Assembly: GCA_963575745.1 (NCBI GenBank)
Contig: CAUYUJ010003690.1
Location: 27,501 to 65,000 of the forward strand
DNA length: 37,500 bases
Direction: 5' to 3'
Source of the DNA: Prorocentrum cordatum
Lineage: Eukaryota > Sar > Dinophyceae > Prorocentrales > Prorocentraceae
The notes beneath the pieces are model-generated. The model was not told where the DNA came from. It saw only the letters and a program-made list of their open reading frames with translations, and searched no databases. A program made the position numbers and the translations under genes. How positions within the stretch are numbered: the first letter of the stretch is position 1; each line of letters opens with the position of its first letter. This document shows positions 29,690 to 37,500 of the stretch, one piece after another.

Positions 29690-30440
29690 ACGCCATATAG
29701 GTTTCTTGGGGCGTCTTGGGGGCCCTTGGCGGACCCGGGCGCCTCTTAGAGCGTCTCGGGTGCCTGGGAGAGCTTATTGGGGTCTCTTGGGGGTTTCTTG
29801 GGAGCCTCTTGGAGGCCTCTTGGGCGCCTGTTGAAGCCTCCTGGGGCCTCCTGGGCGCCTCTTGGGGCCCTCTTGAAGCGCTCTTGGTAGCCTTGGGAGC
29901 GCTCTTGGTGCCCTCTTGGGCCATCTTGGAGCCATTTTGAGGCCTCGGATGGCCATCGAAAGCGAAAAGGCGAGAACACCAAAAACATTGTGTTCTAAGA
30001 TTTTGGAGCGGTGTTGGCCTCTTCGGGGCCCTGGGGGAGCTCGTTGGCCACTTGGAGCCGTCTTGGAGCGGTCTTGGGGCCTCTTGGAGCATCGTGGGAG
30101 CCATCTTGACGCATCTTGGGATATCTTGAGCCGTCTTGGAGGTCATCTTGAGCCGTCTTGGAAGTCATCTCGGGTTCTCCCGGGCGCTCTTGGAGTCATC
30201 TTAAGCAGTGCCCTCCCCGAGGAGGCCAAAATGTGGCCAATACCTTCGTACAGTCAATGATTCTGGCATTGTCGCCGAGGCCTCTTGGTGCGTCTTGGGT
30301 GCCTGTGGGGGTCCTCCTGGGGCCTCTTGGAGGTCTTTTGAGAGCCTCTTGGGGGCATCCTGGGGGCCTCTTTGGGGCCTCTTGGGGCCTCCTGGCCACC
30401 TCTTGGGACCCTCTTGGGCCACCCTTGGGAGCCTTGGGAG
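29690..30440 (-). repeat. CTTGGGG-type tract with one inverted satellite unit
   Basis: Dense CTTGGGGNCCTCTTGGAG units. At ~29,925-29,995 the stretch GCCATTTTGAGGCCTC ... GAAAGCGAAAAGGCGAGAAC ... CCAAAAACATT is the reverse complement of one 160-bp satellite unit. At ~30,190-30,275 an ATTGACTGTACGAAGG-type block (minus strand) is a diverged relative of the ~82-bp units at 10.3 kb. Confidence 0.7.
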
Positions 30441-30722
30441 CGCTCTTGGGGCCATCTCGGAGGAGATCGATCAAAGAAGGGGGGAGTTGTTTTAAGCCTC
30501 GCCCCCTCAAGAGGCCCAAATGGGGGCCAAAACCTTAGTAAAACCAATGACGTTGGTTTCCTCGCCGACGCCGTTTTGGACGCTCCGGCTGCTCGCGAAA
30601 CGCCCCGTCCAGGTCCAGGGGAGGGGGTAGGGGGAGGGGTAAACCCTTCCCCGAAGGGGAAGAAGGGGGTGGGAGAGGAAGCACCTCAAACCACATGCGC
30701 CCTAAAGGGCTGGTAGGATTCC
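30440..30722 (-). repeat. Inverted copy of the 10,049-10,525 dispersed repeat
   Basis: Read on the minus strand it starts with GGAATCCTACCAG and CCCTTTAGGGCG, continues through CTTCTTCCCCTTCGGGGAAG and GGTTTACCCCTCCCCC, and ends in TCATTGGTTTTACTAAGG, TTTTGGCCCC and TGATCGATCTCCTCCGAGATG. The order and spacing follow the plus-strand copy. This copy has one ATTGRTTTTACTAAGG unit where the other has two in tandem. Confidence 0.75.
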
Positions 30723-30805
30723 TTCGGGGGGGGGGGAGGGAGGGGGGGCTCTTTCTGGGGTCTCCGGCCCTATAAAAATATATGAACAGGAATATTTGGA
30801 GCGAG

Positions 30806-30967
30806 GCAGAGAGAGAAAAGAGAGAGAGAGAGAACACACAAACAACCAATACATACATAACTAACTAGAGAGAGAGAGAGGAAAAAAAACACACACACAA
30901 GGTTATGTGTGCATATATGATAGAGAGAGGGATGAATGTATGTATGTATGTTTGTGTATATATATAT

Positions 30968-31020
<53 letters not shown>
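30806..31020 (+). repeat. (GA)n, (CA)n and (TA)n microsatellites
   Basis: AG runs at ~30,808-30,833 and ~30,866-30,880, ACACAC at ~30,889, TATATA at ~30,957-30,968, and a perfect (GA)n of ~48 bp at ~30,970-31,018. Confidence 0.9.
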
Positions 31021-31039
31021 AAACTATGGAGAGGGAGAA

Positions 31040-32160
31040 GGCGGAGGAGGTTGAGGACAGGTCAGGAGGTCAAGCCCTGCCTGGGCGTCCAGAACTATTC
31101 CCAGGCTGCCCCCTGGCGGCCTCTGGAGTGGCCCCTAAACGCTTTTGCCGTTCACCCTGAGGCGGTCGCCCCAGAGCTGACAGCACCGCGTTAAGTGCGC
31201 AAGGAATCGTCGGTGGTTCCGCGGAGAACGCGACGACACTTGTAGGCCCCTGGAGAGCCCCAAGAGACATTCCCTCCCTCCGTCCTCCTGTCCTCTTGCA
31301 TCCAATCTCCTTCTCCTCCCCATCCCTCTCCCCTTCACCTTGCAGCCTTTCTCTCCTCCCTCTGCCCTCTACCTCCTCAATATTTCTCTTGTTTCCGCCT
31401 CCTTCCACCACCATCCTTCTTCCCTTCTCCGTCCTCCGTCCCTAGCTTCCTCTATTCCCTCCTCCCTCCTGATCTCTCGCTCTATTGCCTCATGCCCCCT
31501 ACCGCTTGGCTGATCGCTCCGATCCCACCAGCAACCCTCCCTCCTCTTATTTTACCTCCCTTATCCCTCCTTTCTCCCTGAGGAGGGTGAGGGTATGTGA
31601 TCAGAGTGGGACAACCAAAATTGTTATCCTCCTGCTTCCTCAAGTGCGCAAGGCATGCCGTTCGCCAAGTTATTCATAATTATTCCGTCCTGACAGGATC
31701 GGTAACTTGTCTCGCTCCGCCATGCGTGCGCGCTTTGTTTGACCGACCAAGCACAGTGTGCGCCAGGCAGAATTGGCTCTGCCACGAGGCCACCCAGATG
31801 ATTTTTTCCAACGTAGGGAACTCGCTTCACTAGAGGAGGGATTCGTTGAGTCGCTCCCCCTTTGCGTGCCCACGCACACGCACGCCCCCTTGGGCGACCG
31901 ACCAGACAGGTGTGCGCCACGCAATGCTGTCTCTGTCCACAAACAGTCACCCGGCATCCTCTCCTGCCATCTGCGCTCCTCGCTCCTGGGGCAGCGGGCT
32001 GCTCTGCTCCGCCGCGCGTGCGCACCTCTGCGTGACAGGCCGCGGTGGCCAGATGCGGCCGGCGTTGCAAGGATGGCGTGCGAGGTGGCACCACCCGCCC
32101 GCTTACAGTCAACCCGCACAGTGAGGATGGGCAACCTTCCCAAGGGTACCCTCCCAGACA
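31040..32160. other. No recognisable gene
   Basis: Includes a pyrimidine-rich tract (CTCCTTCTCC-like) at ~31,265-31,480 and GC-rich sequence after it. A CCCACCAG occurs at ~31,523 without an A-tail. No frame carries family motifs. Confidence 0.4.
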
Positions 32161-32167
32161 TGGTGGC

Positions 32168-32323
32168 GTCGTAAAAAAATCAGGACGGGCTGGTTTGGGC
32201 CATTTTCGGCCCTGGGGGGCCCTCGCCGGGCCTCGGGACCGTCAAAAAACGACTCAGGATAAAAAACCGGCTCTGGGGAAGGGGTTGGGACTTCCAGGGA
32301 CGCCGTCCTGAAAAAATCAGGAC
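32168..32323 (+). repeat. 156-bp hairpin-ended repeat, copy 2
   Basis: Aligns with the reverse complement of 12,302-12,456 (GGGCCTCGGGACCGTCAAAA shared). The 3' end is a perfect stem-loop, GTCCTG-AAAAAAT-CAGGAC (32,305-32,323). The 5' end (32,168-32,186) is imperfect, GTCGTA-AAAAAAT-CAGGAC. The perfect stems of the two copies differ in sequence but each is self-complementary. Confidence 0.8.
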
Positions 32324-32475
32324 GTCGCACGTCTGGGCCTGCGTCCTTGCCTCCTCGGCCCGCCCTTCGCCGCTTTCGCGGACCGCGCCCCGCCCGAGCA
32401 GCGTCGAAGTGGACGTCCGAGGCCCCTGCATCCTCATCGCGCATCCTCGCTGTACCGGTTGACTTTATCACACGC

Positions 32476-32607
32476 TCCTCCTCCTCCTCCTCCTCCTCCT
32501 CCTCCTCCTCCTCCTCCTACCTCCTCCTCCTCCTCCTCCTCCTCCTCCTCCTCCTCCTCCTCCTCCTCCTCCTCCTCCTCCTCCTCCTCCTCCTCCTCCT
32601 CCTCCTG
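32476..32607 (+). repeat. (TCC)n array
   Basis: About 130 bp of nearly pure TCC with one TAC interruption at ~32,518. Confidence 0.95.
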
Positions 32608-33129
32608 CCCCCCTGCCCTGGGGACAGCGTGCCCCGGCAGGGGGACAGCGGGCGCAATGGGCGAGGTCCCCGCGGGGAGGCGGCGTGCGGAGAGCAGGCC
32701 CCCCTCGCGGGGGGGCGAGTGCCTCCCGGGGGCAGCGCTCTCTCCTCGGAGGTCGAGGCTGCACGCCGTCTTCGCGACGCCGGCCGCGAGTGTGCGCCTG
32801 GCGGCTGCACCGCGAGAGCTCCTCGTCCAGAGCTCAGGTGCCAGGTCCCAGGCCTCAGATGGGCACATGTGCAGTGTGTGGCGTGCCGGCCAGTCGCTGG
32901 CCGCCCCCCCCCCCCGCCAAGAGCGAGGGAAGGGAGACGAGGGTGGGGAGGCGACGAAGTGGGGAGGGAAGCGGGGATTGATGGAGGGAGAGGGAGAGAC
33001 GGGTAAACACATGGAATGATAGTGTCTTGTCTTGCCTCGTCTGTGCCAGTTGTAGATTGCTTTGTTCCCTCAGGCTGTGTGCATCCAGGTTGGTTGTTCT
33101 TTTTCCCTTGGTGAAATGACCTGGAGGGG
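32608..33129. other. No recognisable gene
   Basis: GC-rich sequence, then a G/A-rich stretch around 32,930-33,000. No supported feature. Confidence 0.4.
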
Positions 33130-33137
33130 GACGATAG

Positions 33138-33281
33138 CAGGGCTCGAGCTAAACGGTGTCTTGGCGATTTTGTGGATCGTTTTCGTTTTAATTTCGTTTT
33201 GCAGCAAAGGCAGAATGAACACAGAACGAAGGAGAACGAAAACAACGCGAAAACGGAAAACACTGTTTAGCTCGAGCCCTG
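33138..33281. mobile_element. 144-bp hAT-type MITE with 8-bp target duplication
   Basis: The element begins CAGGGCTCGAGCTAAACGGT and ends with the reverse complement of CAGGGCTCGAGCTAAACAGT, so its terminal inverted repeats match at 21 of 22 positions. It is flanked on both sides by GACGATAG (33,130-33,137 and 33,282-33,289), a perfect 8-bp direct repeat. CAGGG ends and 8-bp duplications are the hallmarks of hAT DNA transposons. The interior (T-rich left half, A-rich right half, with GTTTTCG words) is itself near-palindromic and has no coding capacity, so the element is non-autonomous. Confidence 0.9.
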
Positions 33282-33314
33282 GACGATAGGTCGAAGGAGG
33301 TAGAGCAGGAGGAG

Positions 33315-33340
33315 GAGGAGGAGGAGGAGGATCTTAGGAC
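33315..33340 (+). repeat. Short (GGA)n
   Basis: Seven to eight GGA units just downstream of the MITE. Confidence 0.7.
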
Positions 33341-33561
33341 CTTAGGGGGCTTACACCGAGTTGTATCGCGTCCAGCGAATTATTAATCAAGCACAAATAG
33401 GCCAGCACTCCTCCCGAGTCTGTCTTCGCGCTGACGCTCTGCACGACAAAACTCGACCGCCTCCCGCGGGTCATCGAAACCATGCAGCTGCGCGACTCGG
33501 TGCACATCCAAGGCCTCGGGGGTCTCCACCCCATACACGGTACTTACTGCTGGGTCAGCAC

Positions 33562-35185
33562 TCACCGAGGACTCGGAAGCAACCAGCCTACCCTCCCACA
33601 AAGCTCGTATCTCGACCGACGGCCCACAAGGATCTCCGAGCTTGGGGGGAGGGCTGCAGACGGGCATTGGGGTGCAGGCTGCGCCTGAGCCGGCTGCGCT
33701 GCGTGACAAGCCCAGGATGACGGGGCCCGAAGACACAAACCTGCCAGACCTTTACCTGGCCTGTGACTGCTCTGAACACTCGCACCGCACGAAATCCGGA
33801 ACGAAGCTGGAGGCGCGTCAGGGTCCCCCAGGATGGGAGCCTGCACCACATTGCGCCTGTTGAATTGCCACGTCTTACCCCCCGCCCACCGAAGCCCCGA
33901 GAGATGGGGCACCAGGTCGGGAGGAGCAGCCGAGGAGCCAACGGAGGAGCCAGGAGCAGCAGCACCAGAGCCAAACCGAGCCATACCCAGAGCGGCCTCC
34001 TTCTCCTCCTCCTCCTCCTCCTCCTCCTCCTCCTCCTCCTCCTCCTCCTCCTCCTTCGGATACAAAGCTGCGGGCATGGCCTCAAGGAGGCCTTCCCGCT
34101 CCCGCTGACCAAGGCGCTGATCAAGTTCGTTCACGAGATCGGCCTTCCCATCACTGATCGGGCAGGCATCGAACTGAAGGGCCACCTCCGCTGTCCCCCC
34201 AACGCCTACCGTATCGCTGAGGCACGCATCGTGAAGCCAACGATGGGGCCTGCGTTGCCACTCGGCCGCGTGCACCACACGCCGCTCGCAACATTCAACA
34301 ACAAGTTCCTGCTCTTCCTGCACGGCCCAGAGCTGGGCCCCTTTCTTGGCCCACTCGTCCGCCAGGCGTTTCCCTCGAAGCTGCCAGCCATCATCCCAGG
34401 AGGTAGCTTCCTGAATCGACCGGTGAGCTTTAACCTTCACCACTGAAGCAGACAGGCCAATTTTGGACCACCACAGTTGCCACATGTGGCGACGCTCATT
34501 ACTGCGGTCGGGGGCAGTGGCCGAGGAGGTGTCACAGGAGATCGGGCCAGCGCAACCACGCGAGACGGTGAGCGGAACGCCAACACCTCCCTCTTGAGGA
34601 GGCTCACTAAACCTAGCAAGCATGTAGGGATGCAGTTCTCCCGCGAGCTGCTCGTGAACCCGCAGCTGCTGCCACTGCGCGAGGGTGCGTGCAACTGCCC
34701 CGTCGCCTCCCAGCGGAAGGTGCAGCATCTCATCCTCGTCCAACACTTCGGAAACCGACTCCTGAACCTGAGCTGCCGAACGAACAGAGGCGAAGGCCGC
34801 GCGGCCGCCCTTCACCTCCGCTGCCTCCTTGGCCCAGGCACGCCACTCATCTTGATTGGCTTTCGGGCCTGTGGCGAAGCGCCTGCACATGTCGATCTGC
34901 CGCCTCCAGCACGCAGCGGATGGCCCGGCTCGACTTGCCACCCAGCACCGCCGTGAACTTGCCGACGCTCACGCTGCACAGCGGGCCCAACGTCGGCCAC
35001 CAGCCGTCCTCGATGCAGAGCTCCTGGACCACCTCGAGCTGCCGGCTGGGCCAGGAGTAGCGCCCCCAGCCCCTGCTGACCGTGATGGGCCGGAGCTGAT
35101 CGGCTCGACGCGCAGCTGCCGGCAGCGCAGACCGCACCGCCTCCTGTGCTCGAGCGACGAGCGCGCCTCGAGCTGGCGACTCCAC
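33562..35185 (-). pseudogene. LINE remnant: linker and RNase H domain
   Basis: Minus strand. Around 34,340-34,447 the frame reads SASVVKVKAHRSIQEA and then RGKRLADEWAKKGAQ, the C-terminal signature of LINE RNase H domains (V-K-A-H-R ... N/K-x-x-AD-x-xAK). The upstream part (to 34,941 in this frame, and 34,847-35,185 in another) reads DEWRAWAKEAAEVKGGRAAF and RPITVSRGWGRYSWPSRQLE. These look like protein, but they sit in different frames, so at least one frameshift lies near 34,850-34,900. No reverse-transcriptase motifs are visible between the endonuclease remnant and this domain, so the RT was probably deleted. A (TCC)n array at ~34,002-34,053 is read as poly-E within the frame. A decayed, non-functional copy. 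Confidence 0.55.
34002..34053 (+). repeat. (TCC)n array inside the minus-strand LINE frame
   Basis: Seventeen or so TCC units. On the coding (minus) strand it adds a poly-glutamate run without breaking the frame. Confidence 0.9.
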
Positions 35186-35241
35186 TCTTGAGCTAGCGGG
35201 ACTCCCTTGACACCGAGACCGCTGCCTCTTCCCCTGCGACG

Positions 35242-35243
<2 letters not shown>

Positions 35244-35274
<31 letters not shown>
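35244..35274. repeat. (TA)n microsatellite
   Basis: Alternating AT over ~31 bp, followed by CAATATGTATATAT, lying between the endonuclease and RNase H remnants. Confidence 0.9.
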
Positions 35275-35276
<2 letters not shown>

Positions 35277-35802
35277 ATATGTATATATCGTGTAGTTGGC
35301 AGAGGTAGTCCTCCACGTGCCGGAGCCAGACCCTCACTGCCTACTCTAACCCCAGGGCTGAGCTCCTTCCGCCCAGAGCCACTTCGGGCGGGACCTCCCT
35401 CGGCGCAGCTTCTCACAGGCGGCGGGAGCTGCAGCGGGATATCCCTCGGGACCGTCTGGCCGCGTGACCGTCGCCGGACGGTGGAGACCCGAGGGGCAGG
35501 AGAACCGGAGCATGCGTGCAGAGAGCTCCTCCTTCCCGAAGCTCGCCAGGATCTGAGGGCGCACAGTGAAGTCGTACCCACCCCTCCACCCTTCGCCCGT
35601 TGCTCCCTTTCTGGGCCTCCTGGGAGGCCCTCGTCGCCACCGCTGGATATTCGCCTCGAAATTCGGGTCCGAACGCACCCCGGTAGAGATCCGAGGGGTA
35701 GCGGTGTAGCTACGTCTTCTGCCCGCATGCGGGCTGCTCAGTTGGGCTGACCACCAATCCGTGCGCACGCCGAGGCCGCTCCGGAAGCTCCGCTGGCTCC
35801 AG

Positions 35803-35966
35803 GTCCTCCTCCTCCTCCTCCTCCTCCTCCTCCTCCTCCTCCTCCTCCTCCTACTCCTCCTGCTCCCCGTCCTCCTCCTCCTCCTCCTCCTTCTCCTCCT
35901 CCTCCTCCTCCTCCTCCTCCTCCTCCTCCTCCTCCTCCTCCTCCTCCTCCTCCTCCTCCTCCTCCC
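35803..35966 (+). repeat. (TCC)n array at the end of the endonuclease remnant
   Basis: Two long TCC runs separated by TACTCC and CCGTCC. On the minus strand the array replaces the sequence directly after PWIAGE, where an intact endonuclease would have its catalytic GD(x)N region. Confidence 0.95.
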
Positions 35967-36885
35967 AGCCGCTCCCCCGCGATCCACGGCCCATGTAGCT
36001 GCCTGACCAGCAGGAGCAGCGCGCCGAGGAAGCTGACGTTGGGCTCGGCCATGTCGACCTTGGTGGTGAGGTACACCGACACGACTTGCAGCGGCAGCCC
36101 TATGCCTGTGCTGAGGGTGGTCACCCGGCAGCGATGGGGAGGCAGCTCGTCGCCCTGCTCGCCTGGCCACCCCATGGCTGGCACGAATGAGGCCACTGCA
36201 GTGCCCCCCGACGACTCCAGCAGACCGCTGCCAGTGCTCGCCGCTCTCCCGGGCTCGATGAACGCACCAGCGGCTCGGCACCAGCCCCGCGCCGCGGCCA
36301 CCTGCTTCTCCTGCTTGAGGCGATGCACAAGCAGCAGCTGGACGTTGGGCGCAGACCTGCCCGAGTCGTCCTCAGCGTACCACGCCAGGAGGTCTTGGGC
36401 CTTGGACCAGGCCGTCACGTTCACAGTGATCACGTCGAGGCGGCCGCCCGCGTCGCTAACGTCGAGGCGGTCGCCCGCGTCGCTGCGCCCCTCCCCGCTG
36501 AACCAACCTCGGCTTCTTGGTCGGCAGCAGCAGTGAGGATTGCAAGCGCTTGACCTTCTCGCGGTCCTCAGACTTCTCGGGATCGAGTCCTGCCGCGCGC
36601 ACGGTCTCCTGGAGATCAGGGTCATCCCCGTCTGGCTCATCTGGAATGTCAGCAGCAGCAGCAGACCCAGTGGGAGAGGCAGGAGCCGCACCAGCGGGAG
36701 CCTCTGCCGCCGCGGCCTCGGCCTCTCTCTCTCCTCGAACCTCTGCCTGACCTTGCCCCGGACTGCCTGGCGCTGCTCGCCACGCAGCTCGGCAACCTCG
36801 CTGACAGGCTTCTCGATCGCTGCGAGTGCGACTTGGCATCGCTCGGACGTGTGCGTTTTTGCTTCGGCGAGGACCATGGAGGAGC
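35967..36885 (-). pseudogene. LINE remnant: N-terminal region and AP-type endonuclease domain
   Basis: Minus strand, reading from 36,885. SSMVLAEAKTHTSERCQVAL and ELRGEQRQAVRGKVRQRFEE (one frame) are followed by DIPDEPDGDDPDLQET and REKVKRLQSSLLLPTKKPRL in another frame, then back to the first frame for DVITVNVTAWSKAQDLLAWY (~36,440). From there the order fits an exonuclease-endonuclease-phosphatase fold: VNVTAW, LLLVHRLKQEKQVAAARGW, SSGGTAVASF, QVVSVYL, HGPWIAGE (~35,970-35,995). The usual catalytic QE before HRL is missing and GD(x)N is replaced by GER, after which the TCC array takes over. With two frameshifts and lost catalytic residues, it is a dead copy. It is probably the same LINE insertion as the RNase H remnant. 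Confidence 0.55.
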
Positions 36886-37212
36886 ATCCTTGAGCATTTG
36901 GCGAAAAAACCACGCACGAAACCCAAAAAAGCACAGGGAATGGACGTCCGAGCGATGGCCAGGCGACGACGTCCCGAGCTTGCCCGGCAGCTCCGCCGCG
37001 AGCCCCCCTCAGGCCCAACGAGACTCGCAGGCGTCGAGCGGGGGCCCCCCGCCATGGCCTGCGCCGAGGACGGGGGCGGCAGCCGCGACCACCTGCGACC
37101 TGCTGACCGAGCGGATCTCCCGAGGCGCCACCTGGTGGCCCTTGAGAGGAGCTCCGGCTCCTGGCCGACCTCCTCCTGCTCGGCCTCCTCCCGCGCCCCC
37201 CTGGCTCCGGGT

Positions 37213-37382
37213 CCGCCCTGCTTTTTGGGGGAAATTCGTGAGCAGGGCCTGGCATTCCCGCCTCACTCTTCAAGCCCCGCTGATGCCAGTTTTTCCGCCC
37301 TGCTTTTCTGTGGCTGTTTCCGCCCTGCTTCCGTGGATTTCCGCCCTATTCGATGTTGGGTGCAGAACATTTCCGCCCTACT
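37213..37382 (+). repeat. Five spaced copies of CCGCCCTRCTT
   Basis: CCGCCCTGC or CCGCCCTAT/C occurs at 37,213, 37,295, 37,320, 37,341 and 37,373, most preceded by TTT and followed by TT. The last four are spaced 21-32 bp apart. The rest of the window end (to 37,500) has no supported gene. Confidence 0.6.
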
Positions 37383-37500
37383 TTTTCGGGATCTCAGAGG
37401 TGGACTTCCGACGCACTTCTAAGTTGGAGAAAAGAGCAGCCAAAGTACAGTCGGGGCCCTGAAGAAGGAACCCTTTTCGTTGGGAAGGGGCTCGGTGTTC

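Overview
The window looks like nuclear DNA of a dinoflagellate. That is an inference from its style: very GC-rich, almost no dense gene content, long intronless reading frames of retroposed character, many trinucleotide and satellite arrays, and a LINE-type retroelement carrying a cytosine-methyltransferase-like domain, a combination reported from dinoflagellates. I see no bacterial operons, rRNA, tRNA or CRISPR, and no intact host gene that I can support.

Layout. 3-257: last ~85 codons of a W/R/K/D-rich protein, then ~1.6 kb of non-coding 3' sequence ending in an A-tail (1849-1854). 1.6-2.0 kb: A-tailed fragments separated by a repeated 13-14 bp motif of the type GTAnnCCCACCAG. 2.1-9.8 kb: repeats only (GGA/TCC and GAC triplets, a ~28-bp degenerate array at 3.1-5.0 kb, a hairpin at 6.35-6.5 kb, a ~130-bp triplication at 7.8-8.2 kb, a ~297-bp duplication at 9.3-9.8 kb). 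10-12.5 kb: dispersed repeats shared with 30-32 kb in inverted orientation. 12.6-17.9 kb: a 5'-truncated LINE ORF (reverse-transcriptase thumb, two C2H2 fingers, methyltransferase-like domain) lying between two TCC arrays. 18-21 kb: CTTGG-type and GAT repeats and a ~160-bp satellite. 20,987-28,671: a 7.7-kb insertion, flanked by perfect 13-bp direct repeats and ending in A9, that carries a 5'-truncated SF1B (UPF1/ZNFX1-like) helicase polyprotein broken by one frameshift and two stops, plus a 1.5-kb 3' region. 28.7-29.6 kb: further A-tailed fragments at the same motif. 29.7-33.3 kb: repeats, including a 144-bp hAT-type MITE with an 8-bp target duplication. 33.5-37 kb, minus strand: a decayed LINE with endonuclease and RNase H remnants, split by GGA arrays.

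No cellular pathway emerges. The window is a graveyard of retroposition. Its most striking feature is that several unrelated or truncated A-tailed sequences end at the same motif, GTAnnCCCACCAG. The motif version (TATT or TAAC) is the same for neighbouring copies and differs between loci, as expected if it is a preferred target site that is duplicated on insertion. A second unexplained signal is a strongly strand-biased excess of CCCTGGG through the helicase element (24 copies against 1 of the reverse complement between 21.06 and 28.56 kb, by manual count).
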